From IMG/VR virus record IMGVR_UViG_3300035698_012119, positions 1 to 64,000 of that record: 64,000 nucleotides of DNA; one strand, given 5' to 3'. The DNA comes from a virus. Position numbers and translations under genes: made by a program. Below, piece after piece: positions 43,662 to 50,964 of this stretch; positions within the stretch are counted from its first letter, which is position 1; every line of letters starts with the position of its first letter. The notes under the pieces were generated by a model, which was not told the origin of the DNA, searched no databases, and worked only from the letters and a program-made list of their open reading frames with translations.

Positions 43662-45374
43662 TTATTTTGTATACTTCAACTTTCCACAATCATACACTTT
43701 TAAAAACCCGTGATTTAGTGCGTTCTGGTGCTCTGTCAATTCGGGACAAAAAGTGTCAGGATACTTTGCTTGGAGTTTGGCTCTTGTCATTTGCCTCCGA
43801 GGGATTCTCCTCTTTGTAGCTCTACAGTAGTAAGTGTAATCTGGTTTTGTCTGATGGGTCAGACTCATCCCCGACTTTTGATATATGTTGTTTTCAAAAT
43901 CAGTCCACAACAAATCAGCATACGTGTAGACGTTGGTAACCTTTGACATTATTTTTGACAGTCCACCTACAACAGGGAGTTTTGACGCAAATCTTGTAAG
44001 ATCGTGACTGTCACCATACCGCTTAAATGTCGCAACAGAAACCAACAGACCCTCATGCTCGAGGCCTATGTTGAAAGAGTGATTGACATTCCCTTGAATG
44101 TGATGATGCTCGAGAAACTCCTTACAATCAACATCATATACTACTTTTGTCTTTCTTGCCCCTATAGATATATCTGATGGCTCCAAAAGAGACATGATTT
44201 TTCGTCGGATTAGATCTGGACCATCTCTTAGATCATCTTCAAACAGGTGGATCAATCTTATACCATTATGTGCAGCATCTTTCTTTTTGTCTAAATGATA
44301 ATTTGTAGGTTTGAATTTCTCGGAGTGCCAATAACAACCATTTATTTCAAACCCTATGTTATAATCAGGGAGAAAGATGTCAATCTCCTTACGGTCACTC
44401 AACAATGTTCTATCATTGAATATAGGAGAATAATCAGCTAGCCATCTACCAACCATGTGCTCGTAGGATGAAGGCTGTCCAATTCCCTTTCTCAGAATGT
44501 CGAAACTATCAAGCATCTCTGCTACAATAGGGTGGCTGCATCCTAGAAATTCGCCCATTTGCTCGAGTGACATCGTTTTATAAAGTTCCTCCAACAGAAC
44601 TTTGTCGTAAAGACCTTCAATGTTTTCTCTTGGTGTTCCTTTTGTAAACACACCCAGTTTGTGTATTTGTGTGTTGATTATGTGATTCTTGACCTTATAT
44701 TTTTTCGCAATCTGTGGTATCGTATATTGCTCTCTTAGTTTACGTAGAGTATCAGCACTCTGTATGTCTATATGAATCTCTACATGTGTGTTTCTTTTTG
44801 TGTCTTCTCCAGACTGTTTAATAATATCTGATGCTGTCTGAACACTACAGCCAATTTCTTTTGAACATTGTGTGACATTAGAACCGCTATGCCATTGTTT
44901 TAATATCTGTGTTTTCACACTCTCTACATCGAACTTAAACTTGTCAAACTTTTTGTACTTTTTGGCCCACTTGGTTACAGTAGAGGGTGCATGTCCTGTA
45001 ATTGCTGATATTCCAACAATTGTCTCGCACGAATCGAATAGGATAGGATCGAAGGGGATTGATTTAATCACAACAATCTTGCTAATTCTCACAAATCTTC
45101 GAACAGAATCTACTGGAACCTCTAACCTGTCTGCAATGACTCTGCAATTGATATTTCCGCTAATATAATCATCCTGAAACTCACAGAACCTACGCGCGAC
45201 AATATCATAGAACGTCTCCCTCAATACTACGCCCCAACGATCTGCAAGTTCCTGCACCGACGAAGACGATACGCCGTACGTATTTGCAATGGAAGAGAAG
45301 CTCTCTCCCGAATCGATTAGATCCTGAAAAGAGCTTCTATTAAGAACAGACGTAAGTGTTCCTCTTTTAGACAC
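43662..45374 (-). CDS. Vsr-like (EDxHD-type) homing endonuclease with tandem helix-turn-helix modules
   Basis: 570 residues from a GTG whose G is the last base of the folE stop (TAGTG). The nuclease core is at about residues 310-400: EIDIFLPDYNIGFEINGCYW followed by HSEKF, and later KDAAHNGIRLIHLFEDDL, the pattern of the Vsr-like endonucleases found in fractured phage genes. The first 300 residues hold about six helix-turn-helix-like units, for example FSSIANTYGVSSSSVQELAD, NVTQCSKEIGCSVQTASDII and LEQMGEFLGCSHPIVAEML. The C-terminal domain (KEFLEHHHIQGNVNHSFNIG) is also typical of this family. It is a free-standing mobile gene, and no split host gene is seen beside it. The nuclease family call is firm; mobility is inferred. 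Confidence 0.85.
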   Translation of the reverse strand: MSKRGTLTSVLNRSSFQDLIDSGESFSSIANTYGVSSSSVQELADRWGVVLRETFYDIVARRFCEFQDDYISGNINCRVIADRLEVPVDSVRRFVRISKIVVIKSIPFDPILFDSCETIVGISAITGHAPSTVTKWAKKYKKFDKFKFDVESVKTQILKQWHSGSNVTQCSKEIGCSVQTASDIIKQSGEDTKRNTHVEIHIDIQSADTLRKLREQYTIPQIAKKYKVKNHIINTQIHKLGVFTKGTPRENIEGLYDKVLLEELYKTMSLEQMGEFLGCSHPIVAEMLDSFDILRKGIGQPSSYEHMVGRWLADYSPIFNDRTLLSDRKEIDIFLPDYNIGFEINGCYWHSEKFKPTNYHLDKKKDAAHNGIRLIHLFEDDLRDGPDLIRRKIMSLLEPSDISIGARKTKVVYDVDCKEFLEHHHIQGNVNHSFNIGLEHEGLLVSVATFKRYGDSHDLTRFASKLPVVGGLSKIMSKVTNVYTYADLLWTDFENNIYQKSGMSLTHQTKPDYTYYCRATKRRIPRRQMTRAKLQAKYPDTFCPELTEHQNALNHGFLKVYDCGKLKYTK

Positions 45375-46081
45375 TATGCGCGATTACCTGCAAACTGCTG
45401 CTGCATTTTCACATTGTCAAAGAACTCTTGCTTGACACTTTGGTTGAAGAATTGTCCCCTAAGTTCTGTTGTTTGAGTCAAAGAGCTGTTTGCCATCACT
45501 CCTCGTGTGGAACAACATCCGTGTGTAGCTTGGATGTAGACAGCAACATCACGCGTTTCTGTCGCCTTGCTGATCTCGTTAGCAATGTCCATCGTCAACT
45601 GCTCTTGGAGTGTTCCACGACGTGCTGCATGTTGAGCAATTCGAATGTACTTCGAGAGCCCGATCACACTTGATGATGGCAAAACTCCGATATATGCGAC
45701 ACCTTGAACGTCCTTGTGGTGGTGACTACACATTGAGTGGATCTCTGCACGTACAACAATCATTCCGCTATACCGTGTATCAGGATCAGTGTTTGGGAAT
45801 GAAGTTACAGGTGGAGGTGGCGTGTAGCGACCTCGCATCGTTTCGTTGATGTACATCTTTGCAAGACGCTTTGCTGTTCCCATTGAGTTTGGATCTGTAT
45901 TGCGATCGATAATTAGAGAGTCGAGTACACCTTCAAACTTAATTGCCAATTCATCGATCAGCATATCCGTTTCGCCCTCTTCAATGAATGGCGATATGTT
46001 GTCATTTGCCCAGAAACGGCTATTACTGTCTTGTATCCGCGCACGTATTGTCTCGGAGATTGTTTTGTTTTCTTTCGTCAT
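45374..46081 (-). CDS. folE: GTP cyclohydrolase I
   Basis: 235 residues from the ATG at 46081, preceded by GAAAGG; the longer frame upstream would run through the structured leader. GTP cyclohydrolase motifs are MYINETMRGRY, EIHSMCSHHHKDVQGVAYIG (zinc Cys and His), VIGLSKYIRIAQHAARRGTL and QATHGCCSTRGV (second zinc Cys). The enzyme turns GTP into dihydroneopterin triphosphate, the first step of both folate and 7-deazaguanine synthesis. With queE and queD upstream the second use is favoured. The leader forms a pseudoknot that hides the ribosome-binding site. The stop codon overlaps the start of the Vsr-like endonuclease gene. Confidence 0.93.
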   Translation of the reverse strand: MTKENKTISETIRARIQDSNSRFWANDNISPFIEEGETDMLIDELAIKFEGVLDSLIIDRNTDPNSMGTAKRLAKMYINETMRGRYTPPPPVTSFPNTDPDTRYSGMIVVRAEIHSMCSHHHKDVQGVAYIGVLPSSSVIGLSKYIRIAQHAARRGTLQEQLTMDIANEISKATETRDVAVYIQATHGCCSTRGVMANSSLTQTTELRGQFFNQSVKQEFFDNVKMQQQFAGNRA

Positions 46082-46091
46082 GTTTGTAGTG

Positions 46092-46138
46092 CCTTTCAGA
46101 TTGTGTTTTATGTCAGTGGAAAGGAGCGAGGACTGACA
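46092..46138 (-). promoter_or_regulatory. Candidate preQ1-II-like riboswitch in the folE leader
   Basis: On the minus strand a 7-bp perfect stem (TGTCAGT at 46138-46132, ACTGACA at 46117-46111) closes a 14-base loop. The loop contains CCTTTC, the exact complement of the folE ribosome-binding sequence GAAAGG at 46097-46092. A 13-base A-rich linker (TAAAACACAATCT) lies between. This is an H-type pseudoknot that masks the Shine-Dalgarno sequence, the architecture of preQ1 riboswitches; the loop GCTCCTTTC and the CATAAAACAC segment resemble class II. Ligand binding is inferred. Confidence 0.5.
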
Positions 46139-46145
46139 CACTCGG

Positions 46146-46177
46146 CCAACAGAAAACCTTACGGTGCAACCTGTTGG
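46146..46177 (-). promoter_or_regulatory. Second hairpin in the folE leader
   Basis: CCAACAG (46177-46171) pairs with CTGTTGG (46152-46146) in the minus-strand RNA. Inside, ACC-GTAA-GGT forms a small GNRA-capped stem. It lies between the phosphoribosyltransferase stop and the pseudoknot and could be part of the same switch or a separate processing hairpin. Confidence 0.45.
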
Positions 46178-46193
46178 AAAGTCTTGTTGCTTT

Positions 46194-46634
46194 CTATTGT
46201 TGTTCCCAGGGAAATGTGACCCAGGGCGCATCGGCTGGGATCAACATGGCTGTCACATCACTGTTGAATATGCTATCTACTTTTGTAACAAGTGATGCGT
46301 ATACGACGTTGTCTGTGCCGCCATACACATTGTTTATTGAGTTAAAAGTATGACCAGTATCATTGATGTCGTCAACAAATACAACTCTTTTACCTGATTT
46401 TATACCTTCTTTGAGTTCAGAGTTGTGCTCACACTTCTGAACATCGCGTGTTTGCCACACAATAGTTTGGAGCGGCAACTCAAGATGGTGTGATAGGTAA
46501 AGAGCAGGAAGAAGCCCCCCTCTTGTAATTCCTACAATAATGTCAGGACTATGTGTTTCGACGTGCGTCCTGAGGTGTTTACACATGAGATCAATATCAT
46601 TGTAGCTGATATGCATTTTAGCGACTGTGCTCAT
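46194..46634 (-). CDS. Type I phosphoribosyltransferase (Gpt-like)
   Basis: 146 residues. The sequence DIIVGITRGGLLPALYLSHH is the N-terminal phosphoribosyltransferase strand and loop, and GKRVVFVDDINDTGHTF is the PRPP-binding motif of type I enzymes. The closest pattern is xanthine/guanine phosphoribosyltransferase, including the C-terminal tryptophan-rich end (PADAPWVTFPWEQQ). It would join a purine-like base to PRPP. It lies between folE and queE, so a 7-deazaguanine base is a possible substrate; ordinary guanine or xanthine salvage is the alternative. An AGGAG site lies 8 bases before the ATG, and a 13-bp hairpin lies in the leader. Confidence 0.85.
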   Translation of the reverse strand: MSTVAKMHISYNDIDLMCKHLRTHVETHSPDIIVGITRGGLLPALYLSHHLELPLQTIVWQTRDVQKCEHNSELKEGIKSGKRVVFVDDINDTGHTFNSINNVYGGTDNVVYASLVTKVDSIFNSDVTAMLIPADAPWVTFPWEQQ

Positions 46635-46791
46635 TTACGTGCTCCTATTGTAGGCGGAATGAACGACAGATCTGCTTCATTCAATCAGATCTGTCGTTTG
46701 TATGTTAGGTTACGATTTGGTTTTCAAATCGATACACGTGAACTCTTGCAGCTACGTTGGGTGTGGGCACAAGAGGCTCACCACCTTGATG
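46635..46791. other. Structured intergenic region between queE and the phosphoribosyltransferase gene
   Basis: 157 bases with no gene. Two hairpins are seen: 46662-46698, a 13-bp stem (ACGACAGATCTG core) with an 11-base loop, 28 bases from the phosphoribosyltransferase start; and 46713-46731, a 7-bp stem CGATTTG/CAAATCG with a 5-base loop. Neither has a T-run. They may be processing or attenuation sites. Confidence 0.6.
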
Positions 46792-47676
46792 TTACGCTAA
46801 ACTGGCATAGAGGTGAATCTGAAGATTGAGAACGTAACCGTGTTCGATGCAGTATTGTGCTGCATATTCATGATTACGTTGATTTGCATCCATATCCAAC
46901 AATCCAGGTTCCCAGAAGCTAATTACCTCATCGACTGTAGATCTTTCTCCGATCTCAATTCTATTTGCTCCACTGTTCCGCAACTCCTTACTCTTTATTG
47001 GCTCGTCGTTGTATACGTTCATTGGACTGATGTAGATTGGCTTGTTTGTCTTTTCGTGCCATTCTTGTGCCCACTCTGGAATTGAGCTGTATGGGCTGTC
47101 CGGATCCGCTTCCATCACGAACTTCAAACAATCCGCATCGATCATGTTGTCTTTGTGTGGTTTGATGTACTTGCCCATCATTCCACCCTTCTCGATGCAC
47201 TTTGGACTCATAACCAAAACCGTTGTTTTCGGAATACTCGATTGATGAACGATCCCATTGGATTCGATTTGAGTATTCTTAAATACCTTATTCATCCGTT
47301 CCAACAGCGGTCCAATATTCTTCTGTAAGAGGGGTTCACCACCCGTCATTACAAGAACCACTTGCTTTTTAATTCCCGTCAACGGATCATGCAAAGTCCA
47401 ATCAGGACGATTCATCCCCTTGTCTGAATAGAATTTGTCTATTGCTGTTTCGATGTTCGCATCGACCTCGTCGAACGTCATCCAATCGCCATCATCAAAG
47501 AATGTGTCACAAAAACTACAAGCCAGATTACATTTTGCTAATCTAATAAAGAAAGCTGGTTCGCCCCGGAATGGCCCTTCCCCTTGTAAGGTCATGAACA
47601 TCGAAGTGACGAACAACTTGTCTTCTTCTGCGTCCTTAAAATATTTTTGTCCTACTATTTCGTTTTTTCCAAACAT
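46792..47676 (-). CDS. queE: 7-carboxy-7-deazaguanine synthase QueE (radical SAM)
   Basis: 294 residues. The segment MTLQGEGPFRGEPAFFIRLA followed by KCNLACSFCDTFFDDG carries the QueE N-terminus and the CxxxCxxC iron-sulphur motif. VVLVMTGGEPLLQKN is the radical SAM GGEP motif, and TQIESNGIV follows. QueE converts 6-carboxytetrahydropterin to 7-carboxy-7-deazaguanine using SAM. It is downstream of the queD homologue, separated by about 60 bases, and upstream of the phosphoribosyltransferase and folE. All the steps from GTP to CDG are thus coded in 3 kb. Confidence 0.93.
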   Translation of the reverse strand: MFGKNEIVGQKYFKDAEEDKLFVTSMFMTLQGEGPFRGEPAFFIRLAKCNLACSFCDTFFDDGDWMTFDEVDANIETAIDKFYSDKGMNRPDWTLHDPLTGIKKQVVLVMTGGEPLLQKNIGPLLERMNKVFKNTQIESNGIVHQSSIPKTTVLVMSPKCIEKGGMMGKYIKPHKDNMIDADCLKFVMEADPDSPYSSIPEWAQEWHEKTNKPIYISPMNVYNDEPIKSKELRNSGANRIEIGERSTVDEVISFWEPGLLDMDANQRNHEYAAQYCIEHGYVLNLQIHLYASLA

Positions 47677-47740
47677 TACATGTCCTTATTTCTTGAGTGT
47701 TGAAATTTCATTGATCAGTTGAAACTGTGTGTCGTTCACT

Positions 47741-48385
47741 TTACGGTGTGCCACAAGAGCATTCATGATCTCCTTGCTCGATTTTTGTTAGATGTGACCA
47801 GGATCCAAGACGCTCAATCGCATCGATTGGCGCTTCCCAATCCCATCGTGATTTGATAGGAAGAGTTTCGTGACCGCCATCAATCTTACTATTTGCATCA
47901 GCAAAGGCTGTTTGTTTATCTACTTCGCACATTGCATCGTTGCGGTTGTGCTCATATACACGTACACGTTCTACATAACAGCGTCCGTCCGTTACCTTAT
48001 ACACGTAATGGTTGACGTGCTCCCAGATAAACAGCGAGCTCATTTCCATAGATACACCACTTGGCAATACACGCAACGTGCCAAGTATGCCACCAGGCGC
48101 TGTCAGTTCGGACGTGATTTGTCCAAGTCTCGGATCGTCAGCAGGAAGTACTGTGACGTGATCGAAGTAATATTCGAGGAAGTGTTTCACAGGACCGAGT
48201 TCACCAAACGGAACAATCCATCCATGTGGATCAATCTCTCCTGCAAATGTAAACTCAACTTCACGATCGTATCCGTGAACGCTTGCACAATCACCTGGCG
48301 TGCCGTCAGGATTCTTGTCAAAATGTTGTGCATGGCCACACGGAAGGTACTTGAACACCTTCGTTGCCTTAATTTGTATTGCCAT
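47741..48385 (-). CDS. queD: 6-carboxytetrahydropterin synthase homologue (QueD/PTPS family)
   Basis: 214 residues, longer than the usual 120-150. The sequence YLPCGHAQHF, then GDCASVHGYDREVEFTFAG, DPHGWIVPFGELGPVKHFLE and YYFDHVTVLPADDP follows QueD: zinc His, catalytic Cys, the HGH zinc motif, the FGELK segment and the LDH catalytic triad part. Here HGH is HGY, so one zinc ligand is replaced. The C-terminal 70 residues carry WEHVNHYVYKVTDGRC and an added tail ending ECSCGTP. The role, dihydroneopterin triphosphate to 6-carboxytetrahydropterin, is assigned with queE and folE next door. The HGY form appears typical of the phage branch, as far as I recall. Confidence 0.8.
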   Translation of the reverse strand: MAIQIKATKVFKYLPCGHAQHFDKNPDGTPGDCASVHGYDREVEFTFAGEIDPHGWIVPFGELGPVKHFLEYYFDHVTVLPADDPRLGQITSELTAPGGILGTLRVLPSGVSMEMSSLFIWEHVNHYVYKVTDGRCYVERVRVYEHNRNDAMCEVDKQTAFADANSKIDGGHETLPIKSRWDWEAPIDAIERLGSWSHLTKIEQGDHECSCGTP

Positions 48386-48453
48386 TGTAAATACTCCTTT
48401 GATTATCGGTCGGAGTGTTTAGAGAGGGTCGATCCGTAGTCCTCTTGCTTAAT

Positions 48454-48915
48454 CTATTGTACGGCATTTCCATAGTTGACGTCAACAAAATTGTCGCTTA
48501 TAGACGTGCCGTAATATCTGTACCAACTAGGTTTAGATCGGATTCGCTCGACGACTCTTGCTACATTCACAGCGAGATCTACACTGTTGGGGACCCAATC
48601 TTGCCACAGACCCTCAGCTCGTTGAAACACTGTCCAATCTATCACCCTTTCTTCTGGTTTCATGTTATAACCACGCATACGCAACTCAGCGATTAGGCTA
48701 TGGTACCTGTTTAAGAGATACAGGCCCTTGTCGTAGTGAAAGGTTACGTGTCCCTTATTTAGCGTATAATTCTTAGGGATCCGTCCTTTGACTAGTCCAC
48801 TTTTTGAGTCTAATGTGCGTCTCAGAGATGCGTTGACCATAGGCAATTCCCTATATTCAGCCATTGCATGTTGATCTGTGAGTTTCGATGGAGGAATCAC
48901 GTTAATTCTAGTCAT
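48454..48915 (-). CDS. denV: Pyrimidine-dimer DNA glycosylase (endonuclease V)
   Basis: 153 residues. The N-terminus MTRINVIPPSKLTDQHAMAE followed by YRELP matches T4 endonuclease V position for position, including Thr2 (the nucleophile once Met is removed) and Glu23 (catalytic). GHVTFHYDKGLYLLNRYHSL and KPSWYRYYGTSIS also match. The enzyme cuts the glycosyl bond at UV-induced cyclobutane pyrimidine dimers and nicks the backbone, useful for a phage of sunlit water. It lies between the 61-residue ORF after gp43 and queD. Confidence 0.96.
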   Translation of the reverse strand: MTRINVIPPSKLTDQHAMAEYRELPMVNASLRRTLDSKSGLVKGRIPKNYTLNKGHVTFHYDKGLYLLNRYHSLIAELRMRGYNMKPEERVIDWTVFQRAEGLWQDWVPNSVDLAVNVARVVERIRSKPSWYRYYGTSISDNFVDVNYGNAVQ

Positions 48916-48916
48916 A

Positions 48917-49102
48917 TTAGCAATTCCAAAGGTAAGTAGTGTCTGTCTCTGGATTGTCTAGGATGTCTTCTGACATTCCAACGATCATTTCCGCTTCTTC
49001 TTCTACGTCGCCTTCAAGCTGTACAGTGTTGATGTAATGCTCCATCGCTTTTTTGATAATTTCAAGTTGGTCAGAGTTCATCTCAATGCTAATTTTACTC
49101 AT
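48917..49102 (-). CDS. Small acidic protein of unknown function
   Basis: 61 residues from the ATG at 49102 with GAGGAACACGCA upstream. The sequence MSKISIEMNSDQLEIIKKAM followed by EHYINTVQLEGDVEEEAEMI is charged and probably helical. The gene ends one base before denV and starts 55 bases after gp43. No family is recognised. The ribosome-binding site and tight spacing to denV support coding. Confidence 0.65.
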   Translation of the reverse strand: MSKISIEMNSDQLEIIKKAMEHYINTVQLEGDVEEEAEMIVGMSEDILDNPETDTTYLWNC

Positions 49103-49157
49103 TGCGTGTTCCTCAATGTTACTTATACAAATAACGTACACTTCATATGAGGCAGCG

Positions 49158-50870
49158 TCAAGCGAAAAAGTCTTCCAACGTGTCAACCTTTGTGGCAGAC
49201 CACCCCAATGAGTCGAGAATGTTTTGAATTGGATCTAGGAACACTTTTGAGAACTGCTTCTCTCTGTCAACGTAATTGTCTATTTCCATTTCAGCAGGAG
49301 GACTCTCAATGAACGATATTATATTTTCGCGAAGAGGATTCGGCAGCTTCAAGTACACGAACTTGATTTTGTCTCCTGACTGTATAAGAGGATAACGATT
49401 GACGAGGTCATTGTCTACAGTCCACTTGTTTGATAGAAGACAACCACGGATGTGAATTGGACAGGCCTTTTTGTATATCGTCCTTGGATCAGCATAGCCA
49501 TCCACGTCGTTGGTCCCAGAGACCTTAGCTATGTGTTGAACAGACAAACCAAAAAACTCCTCCTTGAAGTCTCTTATAAATTCCTGTGTCTCAGACTCGC
49601 CTTGCGTAACAATGATCTTAAACGCTTCAAAAAACTTCTTTCTACATATTTCTGGTGTAGAGCTTCTTGCCGCATCAATTCCCGTGACAGACACCTTTGG
49701 CTCATCATAGTGAACACCCTCACTATTAAGAACATTTAATATGTATCGCTTCTTTGCAACAAAGATGGCCTTGTCTGCAATCTTTTCACGTTTCATTTTC
49801 ATTGCATTACGATATGCACCCATTCTTTCAGCTAAATCATCATACGCATCGTCAAGCAACGGCTCAATCTTTTCTTTGCACACTTTGTCAATAAAAGACT
49901 CGCCTTGCTCGCGCGTAACATTGACGGTTCCAAACACCTTTTCGACGAGTGGACCAAGATTGACATACACACTGTCTGTGTCGCAATACACACAATAATC
50001 AACATCTGTCGTTTTGAGCACTTTGTTTACGTACATGTTAATTGCCTGTGCGGCCCACTTGGTGGAAAGCTGTCCTGACGTTGTAATGCCCTCAGCCATG
50101 TCACTAATGTAGTAGATAAAAAATGCGTTGGCTGTACTTCCATAAAGTCCGTTCATTAGAATCTTGATGGACATTTGGCTGTTGTGTAGCTGGGTTATCA
50201 GCTTTTTCAACCGTACAATTTCATCCTTCGTTGTTGCTATCTCAAGCTCAGACTCTGCCATGAGCATCTTTACTTTGATCTCTGCACGTTCGTCGTAGTA
50301 TCCTTGAATGATCTGAGGAATGATCCCCTCACGTTCTTTAGAGAAGCAAGCTCCATTTGCTGCTACTGCATACTTGGTCGTGTTTTTGTAGTTGCCGTCT
50401 AGTACAATCTGTTGTGACACGTCCTCTTTTACGTTGTGTTGATATGTTTCTGGTGACATGTTGTATTGCATCATTAAGTGCGGATAAAGGCTGTTAAGGT
50501 CAAAGGACACAACCCAATCTTTCATTCCCTTTTGTGGGTCCTTTACATATCCACCAACGATGCCCCTTGCACTTTCCTCTGATGCAGATTTGATGAATGG
50601 TACGCGTCCTTGATCCATTAGGGCTCTGAATATAGTGGTATCCCACAGTCCCACAGTTCCAAACGCCTCGTTAAAATTGACACCACTCTTGTATGCAACA
50701 GTAAACGACAGTGCAAGAAGAGCTACTTGCTCTTCAAACATCTCAACAAGCCTCGTGTCATACAAGTTGTAATCCAATCCAAGCTGATAATATTCACGAT
50801 CGGCAAGGTCGGAATACTTGCGATGCATTTCAAGCAACTGCTTGTCCGTTAGGTCCTTCATATCTTCCAT
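49158..50870 (-). CDS. 43: DNA polymerase gp43, C-terminal (polymerase) part of a split gene
   Basis: 570 residues from the ATG at 50870 with GGAG five bases upstream. It contains the family B polymerase motifs: VVSFDLNSLYPHLMMQYNMS (motif A), MSIKILMNGLYGSTANAFFI (motif B) and VYCDTDSVYVNLG (motif C with the two Asp), then MKREKIADKAIFVAKKRYIL of the thumb region. The N-terminal part begins within the sequence that follows the exonuclease domain (DYNLYDTRLVEMFEEQVALL). The exonuclease half is the separate upstream ORF at 50965-52011. The two proteins presumably assemble, as split gp43A/gp43B do in Aeromonas T4-like phages. Confidence 0.93.
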   Translation of the reverse strand: MEDMKDLTDKQLLEMHRKYSDLADREYYQLGLDYNLYDTRLVEMFEEQVALLALSFTVAYKSGVNFNEAFGTVGLWDTTIFRALMDQGRVPFIKSASEESARGIVGGYVKDPQKGMKDWVVSFDLNSLYPHLMMQYNMSPETYQHNVKEDVSQQIVLDGNYKNTTKYAVAANGACFSKEREGIIPQIIQGYYDERAEIKVKMLMAESELEIATTKDEIVRLKKLITQLHNSQMSIKILMNGLYGSTANAFFIYYISDMAEGITTSGQLSTKWAAQAINMYVNKVLKTTDVDYCVYCDTDSVYVNLGPLVEKVFGTVNVTREQGESFIDKVCKEKIEPLLDDAYDDLAERMGAYRNAMKMKREKIADKAIFVAKKRYILNVLNSEGVHYDEPKVSVTGIDAARSSTPEICRKKFFEAFKIIVTQGESETQEFIRDFKEEFFGLSVQHIAKVSGTNDVDGYADPRTIYKKACPIHIRGCLLSNKWTVDNDLVNRYPLIQSGDKIKFVYLKLPNPLRENIISFIESPPAEMEIDNYVDREKQFSKVFLDPIQNILDSLGWSATKVDTLEDFFA

Positions 50871-50964
50871 AGAGTCTCCGAGATTGGTTATTTTTCAAAA
50901 AGAGGATTCATAGTACAACGAAACATTAATTCTGATGCTTAACAGAAATAGTAATGGACACAAG

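Noticed and set aside
46700-46791. tRNA gene in the queE-phosphoribosyltransferase gap
   Set aside because: A TTCAAATC string looks like a T loop, but the arm pairing and cloverleaf cannot be drawn.
47689-47745. 17-codon GTG ORF between queD and queE
   Set aside because: It is too short, has no ribosome-binding site, and nothing supports translation.
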